From assembly GCA_036231565.1 (NCBI GenBank), contig JAZAHA010000017.1, forward strand, positions 5,415 through 69,414: a DNA stretch of 64,000 nucleotides, written 5' to 3'. The translations under genes and the position numbers were made by a program. Position 1 is the first letter of the stretch. Every line of letters starts with the position of its first letter. Below the pieces are notes generated by a model. The model worked only from the letters and a program-made list of their open reading frames with translations. It did no database searches and was not told where the DNA came from. This document shows positions 54,937 through 62,945 of this stretch, one piece after another. Origin of the DNA: Maricaulis sp036231565. Its GTDB lineage: Bacteria; Pseudomonadota; Alphaproteobacteria; Caulobacterales; Maricaulaceae.

Positions 54937-56063
54937 GCGCCTTCCTTCACCAGGCTCGGGTGCACCACTTCACCGCCCTTGGTCAGCGCCATGCCCTGGA
55001 TGACTTCGTCGTCCCAGTGCGGCGCCTTCTTGCCCTCCTCGTCGACGAGCAGCGGCAGCAGGTTGGCGAGGTTTTTCGCGTAGAGCGCGGAACTGTCGGC
55101 GGCGAGCCGGGCCGGCAGGTTGGCGAAGCCGGCGATCTTCACGCCTTTGTGCTCGACCACCTCGTCGGCCTTGGTCAGCTCGCAATTGCCGCCCGTGGGC
55201 GCCGCCAGGTCGATGATCACCGAACCGGGCTTCATGCTTTCCACCATCGCCTTGGAGACGAGTTTCGGCGCCGGGCGTCCGGGGATCAGCGCGGTGGTGA
55301 CAACCACGTCCTGCTTGGCGATATGGCTGGCGATGAGCTCGGCCTGTTTCGCCTGGTATTCCTTGGACATTTCCTTGGCATAGCCGCCGGCCGTCTCGGC
55401 CTGCTTGAATTCCTCGTCCTCGACCGCGATGAATTTCGCACCCAGCGAGGCGACCTGTTCCTTCACCGCCGGACGCACATCTGTGGCGGTGACGACGGCC
55501 CCGAGGCGGCGGGCGGTGGCGATGGCCTGCAGGCCGGCAACACCGACGCCCATGACGAAGGCCTTGGCCGGGGCGACCGTGCCGGCCGCCGTCATCATCA
55601 TCGGGAAGGCGCGGCCATAGAGTTCCGCGGCCTCGATCACCGAGCGATAGCCGGCGAGATTGGCCTGGGAGGACAGGGCGTCCATCGCCTGGGCGCGGGT
55701 GATGCGCGGCACGAATTCCATCGCCAGCGCGTCGATCCCGGCCTTGGCCAAGGCCTCGGCTTTCGCGGTATTGCCGTGCGGTTCGAGATGGCAGACGAGC
55801 AGCACGCCCTTCAGCTTGGCGAGCGTCGCCTCGTCCGGTGTGCGCACGCCGAACAGTGCCTCGGCGCCCTTCAGCGTTCCCGCTGCCGTGCCGATGGTCG
55901 CACCGGCCTCGGCGAAGGCGTCGTCCGGAATGGCCGCAGCCACGCCGGCGCCCTTCTCGATGGCGACCTCATGGCCGGCACCGACGAATTTCTTGACAGT
56001 TTCAGGGGTCGCGGCCACGCGGGTCTCACCCGCATGTCGCTCCTTCAGAATAGCAATTCGCAT
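54933..56063 (-). CDS. pntAA: NAD(P) transhydrogenase subunit alpha part 1
   Basis: A 376-residue soluble NAD-binding subunit. The N-terminal MRIAILKERHAGETRVAATP, the NAD fold VMGVGVAGLQAIATARRLGA and the later RPAPKLVSKAMVESMKPGSV identify it. It transfers hydride from NADH to NADP in the PntB domain, driven by the proton gradient. The start is ATG 56063. It ends in a GTGA overlap with a small membrane gene and is preceded by the oxidase subunit IV gene. Confidence 0.96.
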   Translation of the reverse strand: MRIAILKERHAGETRVAATPETVKKFVGAGHEVAIEKGAGVAAAIPDDAFAEAGATIGTAAGTLKGAEALFGVRTPDEATLAKLKGVLLVCHLEPHGNTAKAEALAKAGIDALAMEFVPRITRAQAMDALSSQANLAGYRSVIEAAELYGRAFPMMMTAAGTVAPAKAFVMGVGVAGLQAIATARRLGAVVTATDVRPAVKEQVASLGAKFIAVEDEEFKQAETAGGYAKEMSKEYQAKQAELIASHIAKQDVVVTTALIPGRPAPKLVSKAMVESMKPGSVIIDLAAPTGGNCELTKADEVVEHKGVKIAGFANLPARLAADSSALYAKNLANLLPLLVDEEGKKAPHWDDEVIQGMALTKGGEVVHPSLVKEGA

Positions 56064-56181
56064 GGTCTCCCGCCGCTTTTTGGCTTGTTTGCGGCGAGCA
56101 TGGTCGAATTCTTCCCGAAGGGGAAGGCCTGCAGAAAAATTTCTTTGTGCAGTGCAGTATAGCACTGCCGGCGGGGCAGAT

Positions 56182-56487
56182 TTAACCGCCGAGCGCGAGG
56201 CTGAAGAGCTGCGCCACGCCACCGCAGACCAGTCCGAACACGAACAGTCCGGCGACCGTGACATACCAGCTGGTCTTCATCTGCAGGATGAGGCCGGCGA
56301 TGACACCGACAATGGCGACGCCGATCAGGGAGGCGAGCCAGTCCAGGCCGACGGCAAAGGCGAGCGTGAGGTAGAGCACCGTCACGCCGGTGAGCAGAGA
56401 GCCCCAGGTGCTGACGGCCATGAAACCGTCGAACGTGGACTTGTGCTGGGAAATGTCCATCTCGCCGCGAACGTGATCAGCCGCCAT
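56182..56487 (-). CDS. aa3-type cytochrome c oxidase subunit IV-like protein
   Basis: A 101-residue protein from ATG 56487. The N-terminal part MAADHVRGEMDISQHKSTFD, followed by GFMAVSTWG, is the pattern of the bacterial aa3 oxidase subunit IV family. Three helices follow instead of the usual one. In this class the gene often precedes pntAA, as it does here with 118 bases between. Whether it joins the oxidase or serves the transhydrogenase is unknown. Confidence 0.82.
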   Translation of the reverse strand: MAADHVRGEMDISQHKSTFDGFMAVSTWGSLLTGVTVLYLTLAFAVGLDWLASLIGVAIVGVIAGLILQMKTSWYVTVAGLFVFGLVCGGVAQLFSLALGG

Positions 56488-56683
56488 TGCTGCAACCCCT
56501 GTCAAAAAGATGCCATGTGCCCGAGCGGATAGCACGCGTTGCGCGGCCCGCCAAGATGCGGGCTGCCGCCGGCCGCGCACTGTGCGGCATGACACCTGTC
56601 ATGCGCGATCGGTGAGACCTGTTTCTGCCGCAAAGGCGGCCGGGACGCGAGAGTGGCTCCAGACACGGACACCGGAGCCTCTC

Positions 56684-57283
56684 ATGACCGACGATTTCAA
56701 AACCCAGCTGCAAAACGTCAAGGACCAGTACTATCTCGATGCCGGCGGCGGCATCGCATTGCCTGTAGCGGGTGCCATCTACTGGATCGCCCTCGCCGTG
56801 CTCAGCCGCTATCTGCCGGCGGAAGACTGGGCGCTGACCGCCGCGGCCATGTCCGGCATGATCTTCCCGCTAGGCCTCCTGCTGCAGAAGCCCCTCGCGT
56901 CACCCTTCATGAAGTCGAAGTCGCCGATCGCCGGTGTCGGCCTGTTGTCGGTGATGTCGATCAACATGATGTGGCCGATACATTTCGTCGTTCTGGGCAT
57001 TTCGCCGGACGCCGCCCCGCTCAGCCTGGCCATCGGCATGACGCTGCACTGGCCGATCATCGGCTGGACCTATGGCAGCCGCGTCTGCCTGATCCACGCC
57101 ATCGTGCGTGTCGCCGCCGTGACCGTGCTCTGGTACGCCTTCCCGGAAGGCCGTTTCGACGTGCTGCCGCTGACCGTCGCCACGCTCTACCTGCTGGCCG
57201 CGGGCGGGATACGCTGGGAACTGGGCCGTTTGCGCCGTAAGAAGGGCCTTCAAGCCACGACGATGACGGAGCAGGCTGCGTGA
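56684..57283 (+). CDS. Six-helix membrane protein resembling DUF7010
   Basis: A 199-residue protein with about six hydrophobic segments from residue 20. The phrases SINMMWPIHFVVLG and MTLHWPIIGWTYGSRVCLIH (about 119-138) have conserved-looking Trp, His and Tyr. It resembles the DUF7010 family. It is coupled to the following histidine kinase by a GTGA overlap, so it may be the sensor input or the output of that system. Confidence 0.65.
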   Translation: MTDDFKTQLQNVKDQYYLDAGGGIALPVAGAIYWIALAVLSRYLPAEDWALTAAAMSGMIFPLGLLLQKPLASPFMKSKSPIAGVGLLSVMSINMMWPIHFVVLGISPDAAPLSLAIGMTLHWPIIGWTYGSRVCLIHAIVRVAAVTVLWYAFPEGRFDVLPLTVATLYLLAAGGIRWELGRLRRKKGLQATTMTEQAA

Positions 57284-58401
57284 GCGAGAGCCCGGCAGGC
57301 ATAAAGACACAAGGCCGATGGTGGCGGCATCTCTCGCCCCACCGGCCCTGGATCTATCTGGTCTATCTGGTGCTGCCGTTTGCGCCCTGGTTCTACGGCG
57401 TGCCGGTGGGCGAGACACTGGCCGTCACCATCATGGCGACGGCGCTCTTCCTCTGCCTCTTCGTCTTCGCCATGATCCGCCGCGACTGGACCAGCCTGCC
57501 GGCGGCGCTGGCGGTCCAGCTCCTGGGGTTCTGGCTGCTGACGGTCAATCCGGGCGCCGCGGTCTATCTGATCTTTGCCGTCGCCATGATGGCGCGCATC
57601 CGCGACCGGCAGTGGCAGCGCATCGGCCTCGTCGCCTGGCTCGCCGCCCTGGTGGCCGGTTGTCTGGCAACCGGCGTGTCCTGGCTCTATGGACTGGCCT
57701 ATCTCGTGTTCGGCGCGATCATCGCGGCGGCGACGGCCTGGTCGGCCCGCAGCGAGGAGCGGGAGGCCGTCCACGAGGAGATGGAGGCCGATGCCGCCGC
57801 CCGCGCCGTCGAGGCCGAGCGCCAGCGCATCGCCCGCGACTTGCACGACCTTCTGGGCCACACGCTGTCGGTCGTCACGCTGAAGGCTGACCTCGCCAAC
57901 CGCCTCTTCGATGCGGATCCGCAGCGGGCGCGGGCGGAACTGACGGCGATCCAGCAGATCGGCCGCGATGCCCTGGCCGAGGTGCGCGAGGCGGTCACCG
58001 GGTTGCGGGTGCGTCCGCTGGCCGAGGTCGCCGGCGAGATCGCCGGCCGCCTGCGCGATGCCGGGCTGGAGGTGAGCCTCGATCTGCCTGCCGGCGCAAA
58101 CCTGTCCGATATGGCCGCGGGCGCTTTCGGCATGGTGGTGCGCGAAGGCGCAACCAATGTGCTGCGCCATGCCGGTGCGCGCCGTGTCGCCATCTCCCTG
58201 CACACGGATGAGGACGGCCTGGTGCTCACCCTGGCCGATGATGGCCGCGGCGGCGCGCGTTTCGCCGGCCGGGGGCTGGACGGGCTGCGCCAGCGGCTGG
58301 CCGAGGCGGGCATGACGCTTCACACCGTGCGCGGGCTGGACGGGCGCGGCAGTGGCCTGCGCGCGGTCTGGCCGGCGGGCATCGAGGACACGGCCTCATG
58401 A
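57280..58401 (+). CDS. Sensor histidine kinase, DesK/NarX class
   Basis: A 373-residue membrane kinase starting at GTG 57280. Five or six helices (about 20-155) are followed by a HisKA_3 dimerisation domain with the acceptor histidine in ARDLHDLLGHTLSVVTLK (His after ARDL, about residue 188). A compact ATPase domain follows with VVREGATNVLRHAGA and ADDGRGGARFAGRGLDGL. The layout is that of Bacillus DesK, a membrane-fluidity thermosensor. Its stop overlaps the regulator start as ATGA. Confidence 0.93.
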   Translation: MSESPAGIKTQGRWWRHLSPHRPWIYLVYLVLPFAPWFYGVPVGETLAVTIMATALFLCLFVFAMIRRDWTSLPAALAVQLLGFWLLTVNPGAAVYLIFAVAMMARIRDRQWQRIGLVAWLAALVAGCLATGVSWLYGLAYLVFGAIIAAATAWSARSEEREAVHEEMEADAAARAVEAERQRIARDLHDLLGHTLSVVTLKADLANRLFDADPQRARAELTAIQQIGRDALAEVREAVTGLRVRPLAEVAGEIAGRLRDAGLEVSLDLPAGANLSDMAAGAFGMVVREGATNVLRHAGARRVAISLHTDEDGLVLTLADDGRGGARFAGRGLDGLRQRLAEAGMTLHTVRGLDGRGSGLRAVWPAGIEDTAS

Positions 58402-59000
58402 TCGATATCGTCATTGCCGAAGACCAGACCATGCTGCGCGATGCGCTGGCGACGCTCTTGTCGCTGGAAAGCGATATCGCCGTTGCCGGCACGGCAGCAA
58501 CCGGCCGCGAGGCGCTGGATCTGGTGCGCTGCCACGAACCGGGCGTCCTCGTCACCGATATCGAAATGCCCGGTCTCACCGGTCTGGAACTGGCGGCCCA
58601 GCTGCGCCGCGACGGTGCGAAGACGCGTGTGCTGATCGTCACCACATTCGACCGGCCCGGCTATCTGCGCCGCGCGCTGGAGGCCGGTGTGAGCGGCTAT
58701 CTGCTCAAGGACACGCCCTCGGCCGAGCTCGCCGAAGCCGTGCGCCGTGTCGCGGCCGGCGAACGGGTCATCGCGCCCGGCCTGGCCGAACAGGCCTGGA
58801 GCGAGGCCGATCCGCTGACCGATACCGAGCGGCGGCTTTTGCGTCTGGCCGAAGCCGGCATGGACAGTCCCGCCATCGCCGAGGCCGAGGGGCTGGCACG
58901 GGGCACGGTGCGCAATTACCTGCACAGCGCGATTTCCAAACTGGGCGCGGCCAACCGGATCGAGGCCGCCCGGCTCGCCCGCGAGCGCGGCTGGTTGTGA
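58398..59000 (+). CDS. Response regulator, NarL/DesR class
   Basis: A 200-residue regulator. The receiver domain has the acidic pair in IVIAEDQTM, phospho-acceptor Asp in VLVTDIEMPG (about 53-55) and the Lys in LLKDTPS. The LuxR-type helix-turn-helix is at about 140-195 (LTDTERRLLRLAEAGMDSPA, GLARGTVRNYLHSAISKLG). It is coupled to its kinase by four bases. The partner genes suggest control of membrane-related functions, as for DesR. Confidence 0.94.
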   Translation: MIDIVIAEDQTMLRDALATLLSLESDIAVAGTAATGREALDLVRCHEPGVLVTDIEMPGLTGLELAAQLRRDGAKTRVLIVTTFDRPGYLRRALEAGVSGYLLKDTPSAELAEAVRRVAAGERVIAPGLAEQAWSEADPLTDTERRLLRLAEAGMDSPAIAEAEGLARGTVRNYLHSAISKLGAANRIEAARLARERGWL

Positions 59001-59046
59001 GCCGGCACTGCGCTTGCTAGCTTTCCCGTCAAGGGAGGGCGCCGCC

Positions 59047-59295
59047 ATGAAGATACCGTTTGCCGTCTGGTCAGCCGTGATTGCCCTTTGCGTCTATGGC
59101 GCGCTGGTCGGGCTGGCCTATCGCGATTTCGGCTATATCGACCCGCTGCCGCAGCGCGCGCTGCAGATCGGCGGCGTCTGGCTGGCACTCGTCATTCTGG
59201 CGGCCATTTTCGGTGCCCTGAAAAACACCTTCACCTCCCGCCCCGCCGACATTCCCACAGATGTCGCCAAGGAACTGGACTCGCATCCGGAATAA
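59047..59295 (+). CDS. Small two-helix membrane protein
   Basis: An 82-residue protein from ATG 59047 with GGGAGG at a good distance. Helix 1 is about residues 5-25 (VWSAVIALCVYGALVGLAY) and helix 2 about 35-55 (ALQIGGVWLALVILAAIFGA). A charged tail follows (RPADIPTDVAKELDSHPE). No family was recognised. It follows the response regulator by 46 bases in the same direction. Confidence 0.65.
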   Translation: MKIPFAVWSAVIALCVYGALVGLAYRDFGYIDPLPQRALQIGGVWLALVILAAIFGALKNTFTSRPADIPTDVAKELDSHPE

Positions 59296-59626
59296 ACTGG
59301 TTCTACGGAGATCTCCGCACCGTCATTCTGACGGAAGTCAGTGCCCGGATCATAAAGCTCGGCGCGCGCCAGGTGGGCTGGGATCGCGACAACCTCGCCC
59401 GATACACCCGGCGCAGGCCTTCGCCAGCGCCCGCGGAAGCGGGTGCCAGAGGGACGGCGGAGGTTGTGAGGTTCGTTTTTGCTCTCCCGCTCTCCGGGTC
59501 CCCCCGGGCGGAAGTTTCGGCGGGCGACCGGAGAAGGAGCGATTAATTTGCTCCGCATTTTGCGGAACACACCCAGGCCAGAGCCGTTCTTTTGGAAAAG
59601 CAGAAGCCGGGGAAACCCGTCGCCCC
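59296..59626. other. Gene-free stretch with degenerate repeat remnants
   Basis: This 331-base gap has no credible gene. At 59321 CGTCATTCTGACGGAAGTCA resembles the left end of the repeats at 19408 and 19541. Near 59431 CGCCCGCGGAAGCGGGTG resembles the hairpin inserted in the second of those. The right end is not recognisable, so it appears to be a decayed copy. No terminator with a T-run was seen for metB. Confidence 0.5.
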
Positions 59627-60769
59627 CTAACTAAGCGCCCTGTCCAGATCGGCGATCATGTCGGCGGCACCCTCGAGTCCCACTGAAAGCCGGATCAATG
59701 TGTCCGGCACGCCGGCCTCCTGGCGGGCTTGCGGGGACATGGAGGCGTGGGTCATCAGGGCGGGGATGCAGACGAGGCTTTCCACGCCGCCCAGAGACTG
59801 GGCGAGGGTGAAGAGGTCGAGCCGGGAGACGACGTCGCGGGCGCTGGCGGCGCTGTCCGACAGCTGGATCGAGATCAGCTGGCCGAACCCGTCCTGCTGG
59901 CGGGCGGCGATGTCATGACCGGGATGGCTGTTTAGGCCGGGATAGTCGACATGGGCGATGCGCGCGTCCTGCGCCAGCCAGGTGGCGACTTCCTGTGCGC
60001 TCTCGCACTGGGCCTTGGCGCGCAGGGGCAGGGTGCGCAGGCCGCGCAGGGCGAGATAGCTGTCGAAGGCGCCGGCGCCGGTGCCGACGCAATTGGCCCA
60101 CCAGGCCAGGCGTTCGACCCGTTCCGGATCGGCGCAGCACACCACGCCGCCCACCATATCGGAATGGCCGTTGATCAGCTTGGTGATCGACTGGACGGAA
60201 TAGTCCGCCCCCCAGTCGAGCGGCCGCTGCAGGGCGGGCGACATGACCGTGTTGTCGATGGCCAGTTCGGTGCCGGCATTGCGGGCGAGCTTGGCCAGCG
60301 CCCGGATATCGGTGATGCGCAGGCGCGGATTGGACGGGGTCTCGGCGAGGATCAGCGCCGCGTCCTCATTGAGGGCGGCGGAGACAGCGTCGAGATTGGA
60401 CGTGTCGACATAGACCGGCACCAGGCGTCCGCCCGAGGACCGGGCATCGAGCAGGCGGCGCGTACCGCCATAGGCGTCGTGCGAGCAGATCACCCGGGCG
60501 CCGAAGGGCAGATCGTGCAGCAAAAGGTCGATCGCCGACATGCCCGACCCGGTGACCACGGCCCCGGCGGCGTTCTCCAGCTCGGCGATGGCATCGGCGA
60601 GCAGGGAGCGGCCCGGATTGGCGGTGCGCGCATAATCATAAGCCGGCTGCACGGCCGGGTCCTCGCGGCGATAGGCGGTCGACAGCGAGATCGGCGGAAT
60701 GACGGCATTCCAGCTGCGGTCGGTGTTGAGACCGGCGCGGATGGCCCGTGTGCGGGGATCCTGGCTCAT
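59627..60769 (-). CDS. metB: Cystathionine gamma-synthase, Cys/Met PLP-dependent family
   Basis: A 380-residue fold-type I PLP enzyme. It shows YARTANPGRSLLADAIAELE (about 46-65), TGSGMSAI, the cofactor aspartate in LAIDNTVMSPALQRPLDWGA and the Schiff-base lysine in QSITKLINGHSDMVGG (about 194-209). It should join an activated homoserine with cysteine to give cystathionine. O-succinylhomoserine sulfhydrylase is the close alternative. It is last in the hom-metX-metB operon and starts one base after the metX stop. Confidence 0.9.
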   Translation of the reverse strand: MSQDPRTRAIRAGLNTDRSWNAVIPPISLSTAYRREDPAVQPAYDYARTANPGRSLLADAIAELENAAGAVVTGSGMSAIDLLLHDLPFGARVICSHDAYGGTRRLLDARSSGGRLVPVYVDTSNLDAVSAALNEDAALILAETPSNPRLRITDIRALAKLARNAGTELAIDNTVMSPALQRPLDWGADYSVQSITKLINGHSDMVGGVVCCADPERVERLAWWANCVGTGAGAFDSYLALRGLRTLPLRAKAQCESAQEVATWLAQDARIAHVDYPGLNSHPGHDIAARQQDGFGQLISIQLSDSAASARDVVSRLDLFTLAQSLGGVESLVCIPALMTHASMSPQARQEAGVPDTLIRLSVGLEGAADMIADLDRALS

Positions 60770-60770
60770 A

Positions 60771-61712
60771 TCAGCTCCGCAGGAAGTCGGTGATGGCTCC
60801 GGCGATGGCCGTCTCTTCCTTCAGGAAGGCGTCGTGGCCATAGCGCGAATGCAGGGTTTTCAGCCGTCCGTCCGGCGTGCGTCCGGCGGCTTCGGCGATC
60901 TGCGAGGCGGGCACCAGCCGGTCTTCCAGCACGGCCAGATAGGTGACCGGGCAGGCGATGCCGGCCGGGTCCACATCATGGGCGTCCATGGAATAGGACA
61001 GGGCGAGAAAGCGCTGCGGCGACACGGTCTGCGCATAATCGCGGCCGCGCGCTTCCAGATAGCCGGCAATGCCGCAGGCGTCGCGGCTGTCCGGGTCGGG
61101 CGCGTAGAACCGGTCTTCCAGCTCGTCCGGCGTGCGATAGGTGGTCATGGCGAGACGGCGCGCGAGGTCGAGCCCGGCGGCGCCGTCGCCCAGGCGCAGG
61201 GCCAGTTCCACGGTTTCGCGCTGGATCGAGCGCCAGGCCTGCGCCATGGCGCAGGGACGATGGGCGCCGGAAATCACCAACAGCTTGCCGACCCGTGCCG
61301 GAGCCAGCGCGGCCAGGGCGAGGCCGATCATGCCGCCATAGGAAGAGCCGATAATGTCGAACCGGTCGATGCCGGCCGCGTCGGCCAGGGCGAGGATGGC
61401 GCGGGCCTGGTCCTGTGTGGTGGGGAAGGGGGAAAGCTCTTCGCCGATGAAGTCGAAGGAGAGGATGCGGCGGCGGTCGGTATCGATGGCGCGGGTCGGT
61501 CCGGCCTGGGCGGCCCACCAGCCGGGCTCGCCCTCATGATCGGTGACGTTGCGGCCCGAGGAGATGCCGCCGAGCACGACGACCGCCGGGGCCTCGTCCG
61601 GGCCGGTGATCCGGCCGGTCACGCGCACCGGCGAGCCATTGCCGGCCAGGGCGATCGTGGTGATGTCACGACATCGGGTGGAGGGGATGCATTCCAGGGT
61701 CACGGCCATCAT
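60771..61712 (-). CDS. metX: Homoserine O-acyltransferase, MetX alpha/beta-hydrolase family
   Basis: A 313-residue enzyme. The nucleophile elbow is GSSYGGMIGL (about 121-130), with the acid in VLEDRLVP and the histidine in SRYGHDAFL at the C-terminus. GGISSGRNV near residue 48 is the oxyanion region. It activates homoserine with acetyl- or succinyl-CoA; the donor cannot be fixed by eye. It is shorter than typical MetX (about 370). It overlaps hom by four bases. Confidence 0.9.
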   Translation of the reverse strand: MMAVTLECIPSTRCRDITTIALAGNGSPVRVTGRITGPDEAPAVVVLGGISSGRNVTDHEGEPGWWAAQAGPTRAIDTDRRRILSFDFIGEELSPFPTTQDQARAILALADAAGIDRFDIIGSSYGGMIGLALAALAPARVGKLLVISGAHRPCAMAQAWRSIQRETVELALRLGDGAAGLDLARRLAMTTYRTPDELEDRFYAPDPDSRDACGIAGYLEARGRDYAQTVSPQRFLALSYSMDAHDVDPAGIACPVTYLAVLEDRLVPASQIAEAAGRTPDGRLKTLHSRYGHDAFLKEETAIAGAITDFLRS

Positions 61713-62713
61713 ACCTCTCCGGCTTCGACGAGATCGCGGATATCGGCCAGCACGGCGCCGGCCGTGGGGGAACGGCCGGCGCCCTTGCCGTGAAGCACGA
61801 CCTTCAGGCCGCTTTCACAGACGATCTCGACAGTATTCTCTTCGTTTTCCGGACGCGCGAGCGGGTGGTCTTCCGGCAGGGCGGTGAGGCTGACCCGCGC
61901 GTCGATCGTGCCGTCTTCCAGACGGGTCAGTTCGGCCAGCTGGCGATAGCGCAGACCGTTCTCGCGGGCGCCGCACACCTGGCCGGGATCGAGCGAGAGC
62001 AGGCTTTGCGCCGGAATGCTGGCGGCGTCCGGGGCGAAGGCAAAGGCCTTGCGGGCGATCAGGGCCAGCTTGGCCGCCGCGTCCAGCCCGTCGATATCGG
62101 CAGACGGGTCGGCCTCGGCAAAGCCGGCGGCCTGGGCGGCGGCAATGGCTTCGTCAAAACCCGTGCCCTGTTCCAGCAGGCCCAGGACGAAATTCGAGGT
62201 GCCGTTCAGAACGCCGCGCACGCTTGCGATACGTTCGCCGGCGGAGGTGAGGCGGATGACGGTTTCCAGCACCGGCACGCCGCCGCCGACCGCAGCGGAA
62301 TAGACAAAGCGCGTGCCCTTGCGGCGGGCGCGCACTTCCAGATCCGGGCGGCGGGCGATCACCGCCTTGTTGGCGGAGACGACATGGATGCCGCGCTCGA
62401 CGGCCAGTTCCAGCGCCTTCTCGGCGGCCGGACAGTCCGGCAGGCCGTCGATCACCAGGTCCGGCCCGGTGTCGAACGCGTCGCGGATATCGGTCAGCCA
62501 GGCGGTGCGGCCATCCTTGCCGGGGCGCGGGCGGCGCGTCACCACGGCAGACACCTCGACGGCTTCGGACATCTCTTCCAGCCCGTCCAGAACACCGGAA
62601 TTCACCGTGCCGCAACCCAGCAGCACCGCCCGCAGGCGGGTGCGGAGGGGGCGGACATTGTGCGAGGGAAGCTCGAAATCGAGGGCCGCAAGTTGCGTCA
62701 TGTCGTTTTCCAT
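61709..62713 (-). CDS. hom: Homoserine dehydrogenase without ACT domain
   Basis: A 334-residue enzyme. The NAD(P) motif is LLGCGTVNSGVLDGL (about 32-46), SANKAVIARRP is at about 112-122, NGTSNFVLG at about 168-176 and the catalytic acidic region is ADPSADIDGLDAAAKLALIA. The C-terminal ACT domain that gives threonine feedback in common forms (about 430 residues) is missing. It makes homoserine from aspartate semialdehyde for methionine synthesis. The start could be ATG 62713 or 62701; neither has a strong ribosome site. A SAM-II riboswitch precedes it. Confidence 0.93.
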   Translation of the reverse strand: MENDMTQLAALDFELPSHNVRPLRTRLRAVLLGCGTVNSGVLDGLEEMSEAVEVSAVVTRRPRPGKDGRTAWLTDIRDAFDTGPDLVIDGLPDCPAAEKALELAVERGIHVVSANKAVIARRPDLEVRARRKGTRFVYSAAVGGGVPVLETVIRLTSAGERIASVRGVLNGTSNFVLGLLEQGTGFDEAIAAAQAAGFAEADPSADIDGLDAAAKLALIARKAFAFAPDAASIPAQSLLSLDPGQVCGARENGLRYRQLAELTRLEDGTIDARVSLTALPEDHPLARPENEENTVEIVCESGLKVVLHGKGAGRSPTAGAVLADIRDLVEAGEV

Positions 62714-62787
62714 ATGCGCGGAAAAGAACGAACGCCGATTTGCGGAAACGGAGAATTGGCGGCAAGCCGTTGATATTCCTCCGATCG

Positions 62788-62846
62788 CTCCGCTTTAGCC
62801 GTACTTATTCCGCGCCCGCAAGCTGAACATCAAATCGGCGCGTCTT
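62788..62846 (-). promoter_or_regulatory. SAM-II riboswitch upstream of hom-metX-metB
   Basis: On the minus strand, P1 arms CGCGCC (62837-62842) and GGCGCG (about 62810-62815) enclose GATTTGATGTTCAGCTTGC. They are followed by AATAAG and GCTAAAGC. The order GATTTGA, GCTTGC, AAG, GCTAAA is the SAM-II (metA) consensus of alphaproteobacteria. The pseudoknot pairing CTTG with TAAG is possible with one G-U pair. Binding S-adenosylmethionine should lower expression of the methionine operon. Confidence 0.85.
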
Positions 62847-62848
62847 CA

Positions 62849-62876
62849 CGTATAAAGATATGTTTATGTGTGTCAA
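62849..62876 (-). promoter_or_regulatory. Sigma-70 promoter of the methionine operon
   Basis: A perfect -35 TTGACA (62871-62876) and -10 TATACG (62849-62854) are 16 bases apart. The expected start is near 62843, just ahead of or at the first base of the riboswitch, which supports both assignments. Confidence 0.75.
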
Positions 62877-62945
62877 GCGGTGTGTGCGGATGGCGGTCGA
62901 CGCACAAAGCTCTGCTTTCCCCGGACCCCGTTCCGGCAACTGTGT

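Noticed and set aside
62154..62765. A 203-codon frame starting at TTG 62765 after GGAGGA, overlapping hom.
   Set aside because: Its composition is that of a shifted frame of hom, which has clear motifs. Only the first part could matter, as a leader, and that is noted as a finding.
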